Positions 40,101-48,605 of a stretch of 64,000 nucleotides of DNA are shown one piece after another. Numbering within the stretch: position 1 is the first letter of the stretch; every line of letters begins with the position of its first letter. The stretch is from Pseudomonas hormoni (lineage in GTDB: Bacteria > Pseudomonadota > Gammaproteobacteria > Pseudomonadales > Pseudomonadaceae). The notes below the pieces were generated by a model, which saw only the letters and a program-made list of their open reading frames with translations, searched no databases and was not told the DNA's origin. The position numbers and the translations under genes were made by a program. The stretch lies in NCBI RefSeq assembly GCF_018502625.1, contig NZ_CP075566.1, positions 2,051,001 to 2,115,000 on the forward strand. Reading direction: 5' to 3'.

Positions 40101-40327
40101 ACCAGCAGTGCCCGGGCTTCATCGTTGTTCGGCACTTTGGTCAGCAGGTGGCGCATCAGTCGTTCGACTTCGGGCCAGTTGCCTTTTTTCGCCTCGCGGT
40201 AACTGCGATCCATGTAGGGAAAACTGCGGAACTGTTCGAACTCGGTCAGCGGTTCAGCGTGTACGGAAAAGGTACTCAGGCTCAGTATCAGGCTGGCGAC
40301 CAGAAGGGCATGACGATCAGGCTTCAT
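37166..40327 (-). CDS. nfrA: NfrA-like outer-membrane protein (phage N4 adsorption protein A)
   Basis: The 1053-residue product has a signal peptide (to about residue 25, SVHAEP) and a long TPR superhelix (about 30-750). The C-terminal region resembles the NfrA beta-barrel and ends in the typical outer-membrane terminal residue (ELNF). In E. coli NfrA is the outer-membrane receptor of phage N4 and works with NfrB in exporting a surface glycan. It overlaps nfrB by 4 nt. The architecture matches exopolysaccharide porins with TPR scaffolds such as BcsC and PgaA. Confidence 0.88.
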   Translation of the reverse strand: MKPDRHALLVASLILSLSTFSVHAEPLTEFEQFRSFPYMDRSYREAKKGNWPEVERLMRHLLTKVPNNDEARALLVEALAKQRRYKDAVQALPDNPDNNDALLNLRLTWIEQDPPSSEQVEQWLATSNLNQRVRLWQAYSLSLARFGGAGRAHDWLAQLAPKGDDNILREARANWSEQLRDWNGTIEQLAPLAASKQLDAEGWQRLANAYVQRLDEQPLQQLLQQAPTPEASRKVRLAMIDRAIAMGDVKQAQRWIQTLPASDQTDPAQRQRLWELARQTGDVPTVQRLSGELQRPCLETAEWLSGRDPEAARTQLRDCPPSDDPQTWLILAQRLQATELLQSTRLPEPWDSRRQAQLLDIWQDQGQSDKVMAWLAGQPQTADVVKRRAELVQALGRNTEAATLWERHYQQTGNLGSLNQATYLALNAGQREHAQQLLESAYDRHNGKLPATLLRRLAGLYASSTPTPAQQQRMVSLLNRVDPDTRGQLLAQLAEKGQCDAVQQAIGNHPQVAGDYRALGRCAMPQRPGEAVVYYQTAEKLGDRGSRLPLAYALEAAGDSSGALAIWRSLPEAELSDNAKLTASRSALTADDPQAAERYWQHSHARGANEWALGAAIADARGDQAQALQRQRSALQQAPDAGHFYAASVTAQKAGELEQSTAWLAEAVRREPNNPRYRADYGMRLAGADTREQRAHAIPYLQSATRDFPEDYRLGETLALRYDEVEDSASARKELRRVIDLEQHPIAADDADGSMEARRYRQRRAHETLSRRDSRTLASTWSPAGVSTNDSFRPDGNRSDTSRRAASQNVQVAIWDHALGEEPSRAGSTLSVYGRVLLGGQGRSSYAESIGTGVGLRYKPWGTANINFYGEVYKQSTFDDDDSQRLSLGQMLIPEKLADQFNNHRQDGHTSTDYLLRTTASFLDQGRFRNDWRVDENDWEERFLYLDAAWWTKAGDHQWLSRFQQGHTWKLPFNGAQTIMPYGLLEFATQDPSNDWRQDLRTGIGVRWQWWFDDDIYNAYRAHLTVRTEYQQSLSGNLYEGGNGVLLGVELNF

Positions 40328-42498
40328 GCGACCTCCCGGACAATGCGGTAGGCGGCTTGCTGTTCGCTGGCCTGGTCCGCCAGAGCCTGTTCGAGGATTT
40401 CCTGAGTGATCATGCCGCGCGAGATCAGGTGTTCGCCCAGGGACATGTGCTCGGCATCGAAGTCGATCAACGCCTGATTGAACAGGCTCGGCGGGACCAT
40501 GCCGCGCACTTGCAGCAGGTTACCCAGGAGCACCTGGTGATGACTGACGCGTTCGAGCAAGGCTTCATCGTCCTGATGACGCTCAAGCACTTCGAGCATG
40601 TGGTGGACTTCCTGGTTCTGACGGGGGCTGGCGTACCAGTAACGGATACCCAGCGTGACCCGGCCCTGGGGCGCGAGACGGCAGCGCACCGGGCGTTTCA
40701 ATTGACGGCTGATGGCTCCGAGGGAGACCTGGCTCACCGGGCCTTCGGAGGCGAGCACCAGTGTGTTGCCATCCTCAGCCACCGGCAGCACGCCGTAGTG
40801 GGAGGCGATCTTGCGCGGCACGGCGTCGATCAAGTGTTTGTCGAGCTTGAACGGGTTCAACGGCGCCCATTCAAGGTCCAGTTGTTCGGCGAGGGTTTCC
40901 ACCAGTTGCGTGCTGTTGATGTGTTCGCGCAACAGCAGTTCGTGGCCCAGTCGGCGCCGTATCGGGTTGGTGATCGCCGCTTCCAGTTGCTCTTCGGTGA
41001 GCAGGCCTTTTTCCACCAGACGATGACCCAGCGGCGTGCGCTGGGCCTTGGTCAGGGCCGGGAATTCGTGGGTGGTCTTGTCCCACGCCACGCGGCGCGA
41101 ATCGCCCATCTCCATGACCTGGCGCAGTGCCCGCACGTTGGCGAAGAAGTTGATGAAGTTGCTCCATATCATGCGCGGTGCCGACAACAGGCCTTCGACC
41201 AGTCCGTAGTAACGCGTGACGAACCAGCCACGCTGGAACAGCCGATTGATCAGCATCAAACCGTTGAGCCACAGGAGTGTCGCGAGCAGTGGGCTGTTGG
41301 ACAGGATCGACGGATAGCGCCAGGCGGTCGGTGCAATCACCGTCATCAGCCACATCGCCAGCAGCACGATGCACAGCAGGTTGACCAGGAAACTCAGCAA
41401 GTAGGCGATCATGCCGCGACGGTCACGCCACAGGAAATAGTTGAGCACGCCCGTGGGGCTCCAGCCGAGGTTCTTGGTGCCCTGAAAGACGATGCCGACG
41501 ATCCAGCGGGATTTCTGGCGGATGGCATGCTGAAAGTCCCGGGGGAAATGTTCGCGAACGCAGATCACCTGGGAAAACACACGGTCCATGCCGAACGCCC
41601 AGGGCTGGTCGAGCGCCAGTTTCGGGTCGGTCACCGAGTAACGGGCGAAGATGCACTTCATGCCTTTTTGTTTGAGGCGGAAACCGATGTCGTAGTCTTC
41701 GGTCAGGCTCTGCACGTCGAAGGCAATGCCGTCGCCGTCTTCCAGCAGGGCCGTGATGGCTTTACGGCTGAAGCAGGTGCCGACGCCGGCGCTGGGCACC
41801 TGGCCGGTCATGGCTTCGCGGACGATAACGTCTTTGCCGTGGTTCTCGGCGAACTCGTCGACGTAGTGCCCGGCGGTGAAGCCTCGCCACTCCGGCGCAT
41901 AGGGATAGACCGGAATCTGGATCAGGTCCTTGGCCGGCAGCAAGTAGTTGAAGAGGCGCAATTCCATTGGCGAAATCACGTCTTCTGCATCGTGCAGAAT
42001 GAACCCCGCAAACTGGATTTTCGCCTCGCTTTCAAAGCGCAGGATCGCGTCGATGACGTTGTTCAGGCAGTCGGCCTTACTGGTGGGGCCGGGGCGGGCG
42101 CAGACCACTTTGTGCACGTTGGGATAGTGCCGACAGACTGCATCGACGTCGGCCTGAGTCTCGGCATCGTTGGGGTAAGTGCCGACGAAAATCTGATAGT
42201 TCTCGTAATCGAGGGTCGACGCCGCAAGACGCGCCATCTCGCCCACCACGCCAACTTCGTTCCATGCCGGAACCATGATCGCCAGCGGTTTTTCGGCAAT
42301 GGCGTATAGGCGTTCCTCATCGGCGCGCTTGAATTTCTCATAGATCCGCCAGCGCCGGATCAGCTTGCGGCTCCAGTACACCACGTCGATGAACAGGTCA
42401 TCGAGCCCGAGCACGAACATCAGCAGGGCCAGGAGGATCGCGAAGTATTTGAGACCGAACAGCACGTAAGCAAAAAAGTCGACCAGACCCAGGCTCAT
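40324..42498 (-). CDS. nfrB: NfrB glycosyltransferase with C-terminal MshEN c-di-GMP domain
   Basis: The 724-residue inner-membrane protein begins with two hydrophobic segments. A family 2 glycosyltransferase domain follows, with MVPAWNE, HDAEDVISP, the acidic TEDYDIG and the QKSRW motif typical of processive synthases. Further membrane helices come next. The C-terminal 240 residues contain MshEN-like repeats (TPLGHRLVEKGLLTEEQLEAA and RLGHELLLREHINS), which bind cyclic di-GMP in NfrB and MshE. It should polymerise and export a glycan when c-di-GMP is high. Four-base overlaps with wecB and nfrA show tight coupling. Confidence 0.92.
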   Translation of the reverse strand: MSLGLVDFFAYVLFGLKYFAILLALLMFVLGLDDLFIDVVYWSRKLIRRWRIYEKFKRADEERLYAIAEKPLAIMVPAWNEVGVVGEMARLAASTLDYENYQIFVGTYPNDAETQADVDAVCRHYPNVHKVVCARPGPTSKADCLNNVIDAILRFESEAKIQFAGFILHDAEDVISPMELRLFNYLLPAKDLIQIPVYPYAPEWRGFTAGHYVDEFAENHGKDVIVREAMTGQVPSAGVGTCFSRKAITALLEDGDGIAFDVQSLTEDYDIGFRLKQKGMKCIFARYSVTDPKLALDQPWAFGMDRVFSQVICVREHFPRDFQHAIRQKSRWIVGIVFQGTKNLGWSPTGVLNYFLWRDRRGMIAYLLSFLVNLLCIVLLAMWLMTVIAPTAWRYPSILSNSPLLATLLWLNGLMLINRLFQRGWFVTRYYGLVEGLLSAPRMIWSNFINFFANVRALRQVMEMGDSRRVAWDKTTHEFPALTKAQRTPLGHRLVEKGLLTEEQLEAAITNPIRRRLGHELLLREHINSTQLVETLAEQLDLEWAPLNPFKLDKHLIDAVPRKIASHYGVLPVAEDGNTLVLASEGPVSQVSLGAISRQLKRPVRCRLAPQGRVTLGIRYWYASPRQNQEVHHMLEVLERHQDDEALLERVSHHQVLLGNLLQVRGMVPPSLFNQALIDFDAEHMSLGEHLISRGMITQEILEQALADQASEQQAAYRIVREVA

Positions 42499-43649
42499 GC
42501 TGTTTTGCTCGCTGCCGAGCGGTGTTTCAGCCAGATGCAGAGGCGGTTGGCGATTCGTTCGCTGGCGTGGCCATCACCGTAGGGACTGTGGATGCGGCTC
42601 ATGCGTTGGAAGGTGGCGTCGTCATCGAGCAACAGGCTGGCCTCCTTGACGATGCGCTCGGTATCGGTGCCCACCAACAGCACGGTTCCGCCTTCCAGCA
42701 CTGACGGGCGTTCGGTGACATCGCGCAGTACCAGCAACGGTTTGCCGATGGCCGGGGCTTCCTCCTGAATACCGCCGGAATCTGTGAGGATGAAATGCGC
42801 GCGGCCCATCAGCCAGACGAAATGCTGGTAATCCTGCGGCGCTACCAGATAGATGTTGGAAGTGTCCGCCAGCACGCTATACACCGCGTTTTGCACCTGC
42901 GGATTGAGGTGCACCGGGTAGACGAATTGCACGTTGGGGTAACGGTGGGCGAGGTCGGCGAGGGCCAGGCAGATATTACGGAAACCGCCGCCGAAACTTT
43001 CCCGGCGATGGCCGGTGATCAGCACCATCCGCCGAGTGTCGTCGAGCACGGCCAGCGGTGAATCGGCAGCCGGGTGCCAGTGAATGTCCTGTTGATGGGT
43101 GCGCATCCACAGCAACGCGTCGATCACCGTGTTGCCTGTGACTTCGATATCGGCGTTGGGCACGCCTTCGCGCAGCAGGTTCGCTTCGCCCTTGGTGGTC
43201 GGGGTGAAATGCAGGTCGGCGATGACGCCGGTCAGACGCCGGTTGGCTTCTTCCGGCCAGGGCGAGCGCAGATTGCCGGTGCGCAGGCCCGCCTCGACAT
43301 GGCCGATGGGAAGATGGCGATTGAACGCGGCGAGGGCGGCGATGAAGCTGGTCGTGGTATCGCCGTGGACCAGTACAATGTCGGGTTTTATGCGCTCGTA
43401 GGCTTGGTCGAGGTGAATCAACAATTGTTGTGACAGGCCGTTGAGCGTCTGGCCCTGGGTCATCACTTGCAGGTCCTGGTCGACCGCCAGCTCGAAGGAA
43501 TCCAGCACTTGCTTGAGCATTTCCCGGTGTTGGCCGGTGGAGCAGATGTTCAGATCGACCCCAGGCCACTGACGCAGCACTCGGGCCAGTGGGGCCATCT
43601 TGATGGCCTCCGGGCGAGTACCGAAAACCATCATGACTTTGAAAGACAT
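42495..43649 (-). CDS. wecB: UDP-N-acetylglucosamine 2-epimerase (non-hydrolysing)
   Basis: The 384-residue enzyme starts MSFKVMMVFGTRPEAIKMAP, the signature of the WecB/MnaA family, which converts UDP-GlcNAc to UDP-ManNAc. Conserved VHGDTTTSFIAALAAF, GHVEAGLRTG and LTDSGGIQEEAP are present. The ATG at 43649 is chosen; a longer frame to 43772 would add a non-homologous 41 residues. It is the first gene of the nfr operon and should supply ManNAc-type precursor for the NfrB polymer. Confidence 0.93.
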   Translation of the reverse strand: MSFKVMMVFGTRPEAIKMAPLARVLRQWPGVDLNICSTGQHREMLKQVLDSFELAVDQDLQVMTQGQTLNGLSQQLLIHLDQAYERIKPDIVLVHGDTTTSFIAALAAFNRHLPIGHVEAGLRTGNLRSPWPEEANRRLTGVIADLHFTPTTKGEANLLREGVPNADIEVTGNTVIDALLWMRTHQQDIHWHPAADSPLAVLDDTRRMVLITGHRRESFGGGFRNICLALADLAHRYPNVQFVYPVHLNPQVQNAVYSVLADTSNIYLVAPQDYQHFVWLMGRAHFILTDSGGIQEEAPAIGKPLLVLRDVTERPSVLEGGTVLLVGTDTERIVKEASLLLDDDATFQRMSRIHSPYGDGHASERIANRLCIWLKHRSAASKTA

Positions 43650-43780
43650 TGGCCCTCCGGGACAGCTTACGCCGGGTGCCTCCTGGCCATTGAGACTGTT
43701 GATCGCCTGATCTTTCAATAAAGCAGCCGGAGGCGGAGTTGTCCAATTCCTCGTCAGTCCGTTAAGCAGCAACGCAATCC

Positions 43781-43928
43781 GTAGCAGCTGTCGAGCTTAC
43801 GAGGCTGCGTTCGGCTGCGCAGCAGTCGTGAAATCAGGCAGCGCGGTCCTTCAGGATTACCTCATGCTCAGGTTTTACGACTGCTACGCAGCCGAACGCA
43901 GCCGAACGCAGGCTTCGCCAGCTGCTAC
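43781..43928. repeat. Variant REPIN with GTAGCAGCTG arms
   Basis: Terminal arms GTAGCAGCTG and CAGCTGCTAC enclose 148 bp. The inner segment CTCAGGTTTTACGACTGC matches that of the GTGGCGAGGGAGC-family elements, and AGCCGAACGC is duplicated in tandem on the right side. It looks like a relative of that family with changed ends. Confidence 0.75.
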
Positions 43929-44112
43929 AAGGTGTGTGGCGTGCTTTGCTCCATTGTGAATCGCGGCATCGCAATTGTGGTGCAAGTACCCGTGCGTTGT
44001 GGCCAACCGTAGCGTTCGTCAGGTGTGCGATTCGTAACGTCTTTTTTTGCCGTTGCGCATCCCTCTGATTCAAAACACTTTTCAATCCCCCCTACATTCC
44101 CCCCGCATCCTG

Positions 44113-44128
44113 TGGCACACTTTCTGCT
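44113..44128 (+). promoter_or_regulatory. Sigma-54 (RpoN) promoter of the ABC importer operon
   Basis: TGGCACACTTTCTGCT has GG and GC twelve positions apart and differs from the TGGCACG-N4-TTGCW consensus at two places. It lies 66 nt before the binding-protein ATG, a normal leader length. Confidence 0.72.
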
Positions 44129-44153
44129 GTCTATTCCGTTGTTACATACCAAG

Positions 44154-44169
44154 TTCCGGTATAGCGGAA
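44154..44169. promoter_or_regulatory. Putative IclR-type operator
   Basis: TTCCGGTATAGCGGAA is a dyad with 5-bp arms TTCCG/CGGAA around a 6-nt centre, the form seen for IclR family sites. A half-site ATTCCG lies at 44133. It falls just downstream of the expected sigma-54 start point, suited to repression by the IclR protein encoded in the same cluster. Confidence 0.55.
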
Positions 44170-44194
44170 TAAACATCATCCTGGAGTGCTTGCC

Positions 44195-45043
44195 ATGCAT
44201 CGCCGACCTTCCTTGTTCAAAGCGTGTGTTTTTCTTTTTGCGGCTTCGGCTGCTGCCATGGGTGTGGCCCAGGCGGCGGACAGCAAGCTCGATAGCGTGC
44301 TGGCCCGCGGGAAACTGATCGTGGGTACGGGCAGTACCAACGCGCCGTGGCATTTCCAGGGAGCGGATGGCAAGTTGCAGGGTTTTGATATCGATATCGG
44401 GCACATGATTGCCAAGGGTCTGTTCAACGACCCGGCGAAGGTCGAATACGTGGTGCAGTCGTCCGATGCACGGATTCCCAATCTGTTGACTGACAAAGTC
44501 GATATCAGCTGTCAGTTCATCACCGTCACCGCCAGCCGTGCCCAGCAAGTGGCGTTCACGCTGCCGTACTACCGCGAAGGCGTCGGCCTGCTGTTGCCGG
44601 CGAACAGCAAGTACAAGGAAATCGAAGACCTGAAGGCTGCCAATGACAGCGTGACCGTGGCGGTGCTGCAGAACGTATACGCTGAAGAGCTGGTGCATCA
44701 GGCACTGCCCAAAGCCAAGGTCGATCAGTACGACAGCGTGGACCTGATGTATCAGGCCGTGAACTCCGGCCGTGCCGACGCGGCGGCCACCGATCAGTCG
44801 TCGGTGAAATACCTGATGGTGCAGAACCCCGGCCGCTATCGCAGCCCGGCCTATGCCTGGAGCCCGCAAACCTACGCCTGTGCCGTCAAGCGCGGCGATC
44901 AGGACTGGCTGAACTTCGTCAACACCACCCTGCATGAAGCCATGACCGGCGTTGAGTTCCCGACTTACGCGGCGTCCTTCAAACAGTGGTTCGGCGTTGA
45001 TCTGCCGACTCCAGCCATCGGTTTCCCCGTCGAATTCAAATGA
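44195..45043 (+). CDS. Family 3 periplasmic amino-acid-type binding protein
   Basis: The 282-residue protein has a signal peptide (about 25 residues, ending AQAAD) and a family 3 solute-binding domain. LDSVLARGKLIVGTGSTNAPWHF and the LQGFDIDIGHMIAKGL block are typical. The start at 44195 is preceded by CTGGAG. It leads the operon with two permeases and an ATPase, so it defines the cargo; neighbours suggest an amino sugar acid or a D-amino acid rather than a common L-amino acid. Confidence 0.9.
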   Translation: MHRRPSLFKACVFLFAASAAAMGVAQAADSKLDSVLARGKLIVGTGSTNAPWHFQGADGKLQGFDIDIGHMIAKGLFNDPAKVEYVVQSSDARIPNLLTDKVDISCQFITVTASRAQQVAFTLPYYREGVGLLLPANSKYKEIEDLKAANDSVTVAVLQNVYAEELVHQALPKAKVDQYDSVDLMYQAVNSGRADAAATDQSSVKYLMVQNPGRYRSPAYAWSPQTYACAVKRGDQDWLNFVNTTLHEAMTGVEFPTYAASFKQWFGVDLPTPAIGFPVEFK

Positions 45044-45095
45044 TCCCGTGAGAGCGGGGCGGTGATGAATCGCCCCGCTCAAGGTACTGCTGACC

Positions 45096-45758
45096 ATGAA
45101 CTATCAGTTGAACTTTGCCGCCGTGTGGCGCGATTTCGACACCTTGCTGGCGGGGCTCGGTCTGGGCCTTGAGCTGGCGCTGGTGTCGATCGCCATCGGC
45201 TGCGTGATCGGCCTGCTGATGGCGTTTGCCTTGCTGTCAAAGCATCGCGCGTTGCGGGTGCTGGCGTCGGTGTATGTGACGGTGATCCGTAATACGCCGA
45301 TTCTGGTGTTGATTCTGTTGATTTACTTCGCCTTGCCGAGCCTCGGCATTCGTCTGGACAAGATCCCGTCGTTCATCATCACCCTGTCGCTGTACGCCGG
45401 GGCGTACCTGACCGAAGTGTTCCGTGGCGGTCTGTTGAGCATTCCCAAGGGGCAGCGCGAAGCGGGGTTGGCGATCGGTCTGGGCGAGTGGCAGGTCAAG
45501 GCCTACGTCACCGTCCCGGTGATGCTGCGCAATGTGTTGCCGGCGCTGTCGAACAACTTCATTTCGCTGTTCAAGGACACCTCGCTGGCGGCGGCGATTG
45601 CGGTGCCGGAGCTGACCTATTACGCGCGCAAGATCAATGTCGAGAGCTACCGGGTGATTGAAACCTGGATGGTCACTACAGCGCTCTATGTTGCGGCCTG
45701 TTACCTCATTGCCATGATGCTGCGTTACCTCGAGCAGCGTCTGGCGATCCGCCGATAG
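45096..45758 (+). CDS. Polar amino-acid-type ABC permease 1
   Basis: The 220-residue integral membrane protein belongs to the HisMQ family. About five helices and the EAA loop (GQREAGLAIGLGEWQVKAYVTVPVMLRNVLPAL) are visible. It pairs with the similar permease that begins 8 nt after its stop to form the heterodimeric channel. Confidence 0.92.
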   Translation: MNYQLNFAAVWRDFDTLLAGLGLGLELALVSIAIGCVIGLLMAFALLSKHRALRVLASVYVTVIRNTPILVLILLIYFALPSLGIRLDKIPSFIITLSLYAGAYLTEVFRGGLLSIPKGQREAGLAIGLGEWQVKAYVTVPVMLRNVLPALSNNFISLFKDTSLAAAIAVPELTYYARKINVESYRVIETWMVTTALYVAACYLIAMMLRYLEQRLAIRR

Positions 45759-45766
45759 GAGGCCCC

Positions 45767-46429
45767 ATGTACGAATCACCCAGTTGGTTGCATGAGTTAT
45801 GGGTTGCCCGCGAAGTGTTGTGGCAAGGCTTTCTGACCAGTGTGCAGGTGTCGGCCCTGGCGATTTTGCTGGGCACGATGCTCGGCATTGTTGCCGGTCT
45901 GGTGCTGACCTACGGCAAGTTCTGGATGCGCGCGCCGTTCCGTTTTTACGTGGACATTATTCGTGGCACGCCGGTGTTTGTGCTGGTGCTGGCCTGCTTC
46001 TATATGGCGCCGGCGCTGGGCTGGCAGATCAGCGCGTTTCAGGCCGGTGCCCTGGGGCTGACGCTGTTTTGCGGTTCCCACGTCGCCGAGATTGTGCGCG
46101 GTGCGCTGCAAGCGTTGCCGAGCGGACAGATGGAAGCGAGCAAGGCGATTGGCCTGACTTTTTTTCAATCCCTTGGCTACGTGTTGTTGCCCCAGGCGTT
46201 GCGACAGATCCTGCCGACCTGGGTCAACTCGTCCACCGAGATCGTCAAGGCCTCGACGCTGTTGTCGGTGATCGGCGTCGCCGAGTTGCTGCTCAGCACC
46301 CAGCAGATCATCGCCCGGACGTTCATGACCCTCGAGTTTTACCTGTTCGCCGGATTTCTGTTTTTCGTCATCAACTACGCCATCGAATTACTCGGCCGGC
46401 ACATTGAAAAGCGGGTGGCCTTGCCATGA
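45767..46429 (+). CDS. Polar amino-acid-type ABC permease 2
   Basis: This 220-residue HisMQ-family permease has an EAA loop ([31 protein letters not shown]). It begins 8 nt after permease 1 and overlaps the ATPase gene by 4 nt. Together these genes form one importer. Confidence 0.92.
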   Translation: MYESPSWLHELWVAREVLWQGFLTSVQVSALAILLGTMLGIVAGLVLTYGKFWMRAPFRFYVDIIRGTPVFVLVLACFYMAPALGWQISAFQAGALGLTLFCGSHVAEIVRGALQALPSGQMEASKAIGLTFFQSLGYVLLPQALRQILPTWVNSSTEIVKASTLLSVIGVAELLLSTQQIIARTFMTLEFYLFAGFLFFVINYAIELLGRHIEKRVALP

Positions 46430-47223
46430 CTCAACCTCAAGTTTCGAACGCTCAAAACGGTCAGCCCCTGCTGGACATCCGCGGGCTGCACAAAAAATAT
46501 GGCCAGCTCGAAGTGCTCAAGGGCGTCGACCTGACAATGCAGCGCGGCAACGTGGTCACGCTGATCGGTTCCAGCGGTTCGGGCAAGACCACGTTGCTGC
46601 GCTGCGTGAACATGCTCGAAGAATTCCAGGGCGGGCAGATCATGCTCGATGGCGAGTCCATCGGTTATGACGAGACCAACGGCAAGCGTGTACGGCACCC
46701 GGAAAAAGTCATCGCTCGTCATCGGGCCATGACCGGCATGGCGTTCCAGCAGTTCAATCTGTTCCCGCACCTGACCGCGTTGCAGAACGTCACCCTCGGT
46801 CTGCTCAAGGTCAAGAAGCTGCACAAGGACGAGGCCGTGGCCCTGGCCGAAAAGTGGCTGGAACGGGTCGGCCTGCTGGAGCGACGTGATCACTATCCCG
46901 GTCAGTTGTCCGGCGGCCAGCAACAGCGCGTGGCGATTGCCCGGGCGATCGCGATGAACCCGAGCCTGATGCTGTTCGACGAAGTCACCTCGGCCCTCGA
47001 CCCGGAACTGGTGGGCGAAGTGTTGAGCGTGATCAAGGGCCTGGCCGAAGACGGCATGACCATGCTGTTGGTGACCCACGAAATGCGCTTCGCGTTCGAG
47101 GTCTCGGACAAGATCGTTTTCATGAATCAGGGGCGGATCGAAGAGCAGGGGCCACCCAAGGAGCTGTTCGAGCGCCCGCAATCACCGCGTCTGGCTGAAT
47201 TTCTCAAGAACACGCGGTTCTGA
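46426..47223 (+). CDS. Amino-acid-type ABC importer ATPase
   Basis: The 265-residue nucleotide-binding protein contains Walker [10 protein letters not shown] (residues 48-56), the signature LSGGQQQR and Walker [15 protein letters not shown]. These are typical of polar amino acid importers of the GlnQ/HisP type. It overlaps the preceding permease by 4 nt and is followed by the RidA gene after 43 nt. Confidence 0.95.
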   Translation: MTQPQVSNAQNGQPLLDIRGLHKKYGQLEVLKGVDLTMQRGNVVTLIGSSGSGKTTLLRCVNMLEEFQGGQIMLDGESIGYDETNGKRVRHPEKVIARHRAMTGMAFQQFNLFPHLTALQNVTLGLLKVKKLHKDEAVALAEKWLERVGLLERRDHYPGQLSGGQQQRVAIARAIAMNPSLMLFDEVTSALDPELVGEVLSVIKGLAEDGMTMLLVTHEMRFAFEVSDKIVFMNQGRIEEQGPPKELFERPQSPRLAEFLKNTRF

Positions 47224-47266
47224 TTTTTTTTAAAAGCACTTCACTTTCAAATCAGGAGAAACACTC

Positions 47267-47656
47267 ATGAGCATTACTCGTTACGGCACCGGCAGCACCG
47301 CCGCTGGCGGTCAGCCTCGCCCTTTCGCCCGCGCCGTTGAAGCCGATGGCTGGCTGCACGTTTCCGGGCAGGTGCCGGCGGTGGACGGCGAGATCATTGC
47401 TGGCGGCATCGTCGAGCAGACCCACCAGACCATGAAGAACCTGATCGCGATTCTCGAAGAGGCCGGTTATGGCCTGGAAGACGTGGTGCGTGCTGGCGTG
47501 TGGCTGGAGGATCCGCGGGATTTCACCAGTTTCAACAAGGTCTTCTCCGAGTACTTCAAACCCGAGCACGCCCCGGCCCGGGCCTGCGTGCAGGCGAACA
47601 TGATGGTTGATTGCAAGGTTGAGATCGACTGCATCGCGTACAAGAAAAAGGCCTGA
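47267..47656 (+). CDS. RidA/YjgF family imine deaminase
   Basis: The 129-residue protein belongs to the RidA family, which hydrolyses reactive enamine/imine intermediates released by PLP enzymes. The conserved Arg lies in the CVQANMMVDCKVEIDCIA segment region (PARACVQ). Its place in the operon with a PLP-dependent deaminase fits this job: clearing the enamine or imine formed when the substrate loses ammonia or water. AGGAGA precedes the ATG. Confidence 0.9.
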   Translation: MSITRYGTGSTAAGGQPRPFARAVEADGWLHVSGQVPAVDGEIIAGGIVEQTHQTMKNLIAILEEAGYGLEDVVRAGVWLEDPRDFTSFNKVFSEYFKPEHAPARACVQANMMVDCKVEIDCIAYKKKA

Positions 47657-47668
47657 ACCGAGTCGCGC

Positions 47669-47738
47669 CCATCGCGGGCAAGCCACGCTCCCACAGGGAA
47701 ACGCATTCCAAATGTGGGAGCTAGCCTGCTAGCGATGG
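47669..47738. repeat. REP doublet, TGTGGGAGC family
   Basis: Imperfect arms CCATCGCGGGCAAGC and its partner near 47730 flank a short loop between ridA and the IclR gene. The right arm has diverged (CTAGCCTGCTAGC). Confidence 0.7.
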
Positions 47739-47801
47739 CGGCCTAACGGTCGCCGCAGCACTCTAGGTAAACTCCCGGCACTTTGAATGGGAATTTGAAA
47801 C

Positions 47802-48566
47802 ATGACCGAAGACACCATCAAGCGCCGGGCTCGCGGTCTGGACCGGGCGTTCGATATCCTCGATTTCCTCAAGGAGATCGGCCAGCCCCTGCGTCCGAAT
47901 GAAATCGCCAGCGGCATCGGCAGCCCCAAATCCACGGTCTACGAACTGGTGGCCTCGCTGTTGGAACGGCGGATTCTCGAACCCGTGGGCAAGGACGGTC
48001 ACGTCTACCTCGGCCGTCAGCTGTACTTCCTCGGCCAGGCGCACTTGCGCCATTTCGACTTGACCCGCGAGGCCGATCACGCCTTGCAGGAGATCGTCAG
48101 CCAGACCCGCGAAACCGCGCAGATGTGCCTGCTCAACGGGCGTAAATACACCGTGGCCCTGATGAAAGAGGGTGAGCGGCATTTCCGCATTTCCTCGGAC
48201 ATCGGCGAGAACGCGCCGATTCCCTGGACCGCCTCCGGACGCCTGCTGCTGGCGCACCTGAGCGACCAGGCAATCATCGACCTGATCGACCACGATGACT
48301 TCATCCTGCCCAACGGCGAACGCCTGCCGCTGGAGCAGTTTCTCGGTGAAATCCGTCAGGCCGGTATCGACGGGTTCTTCTCCTTCGATAGCGTCGCCGA
48401 CACCTTCACCCATTGCTTCGCCGCTCCGGTCAAAGATCCGAACGGCATTGCCATTGCGACCCTGTGCATCGTCGCTCCACGGGCCGATGCCAAGAACAAT
48501 TACAACGACTATCGCCGGGTGCTGATCGACAGCGCCAACAGCCTCGCCCGGCGCATCAACGAATAA
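47802..48566 (+). CDS. IclR family transcriptional regulator
   Basis: The 254-residue protein has an N-terminal winged helix (RGLDRAFDILDFLKEIGQPLRPNEIASGIG) and a C-terminal effector-binding domain. IclR proteins usually control catabolic operons in response to a small acid or sugar acid. The dyad at 44154-44169 upstream of the importer is a plausible target. The effector could be KDG or the imported substrate. Confidence 0.9.
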   Translation: MTEDTIKRRARGLDRAFDILDFLKEIGQPLRPNEIASGIGSPKSTVYELVASLLERRILEPVGKDGHVYLGRQLYFLGQAHLRHFDLTREADHALQEIVSQTRETAQMCLLNGRKYTVALMKEGERHFRISSDIGENAPIPWTASGRLLLAHLSDQAIIDLIDHDDFILPNGERLPLEQFLGEIRQAGIDGFFSFDSVADTFTHCFAAPVKDPNGIAIATLCIVAPRADAKNNYNDYRRVLIDSANSLARRINE

Positions 48567-48605
48567 CAGCGGCTGCCTGCGGCCGCGAATGTGAGGAGTT
48601 CGACC

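Larger units (their letters stand above)
43650..44194. other. Divergent control region with REPIN, sigma-54 promoter and dyad
   Basis: This 545-bp stretch separates the leftward wecB operon from the rightward ABC importer operon. It contains a variant REPIN (43781-43928), T- and C-rich unique sequence near 44040-44110, a sigma-54 promoter (44113-44128) and an inverted repeat (44154-44169). No promoter for wecB was identified. Confidence 0.6.

Noticed and set aside
40093..42309. A 738-codon frame antisense to nfrB
   Set aside because: nfrB has clear domain motifs on the opposite strand, and the antisense translation lacks any.
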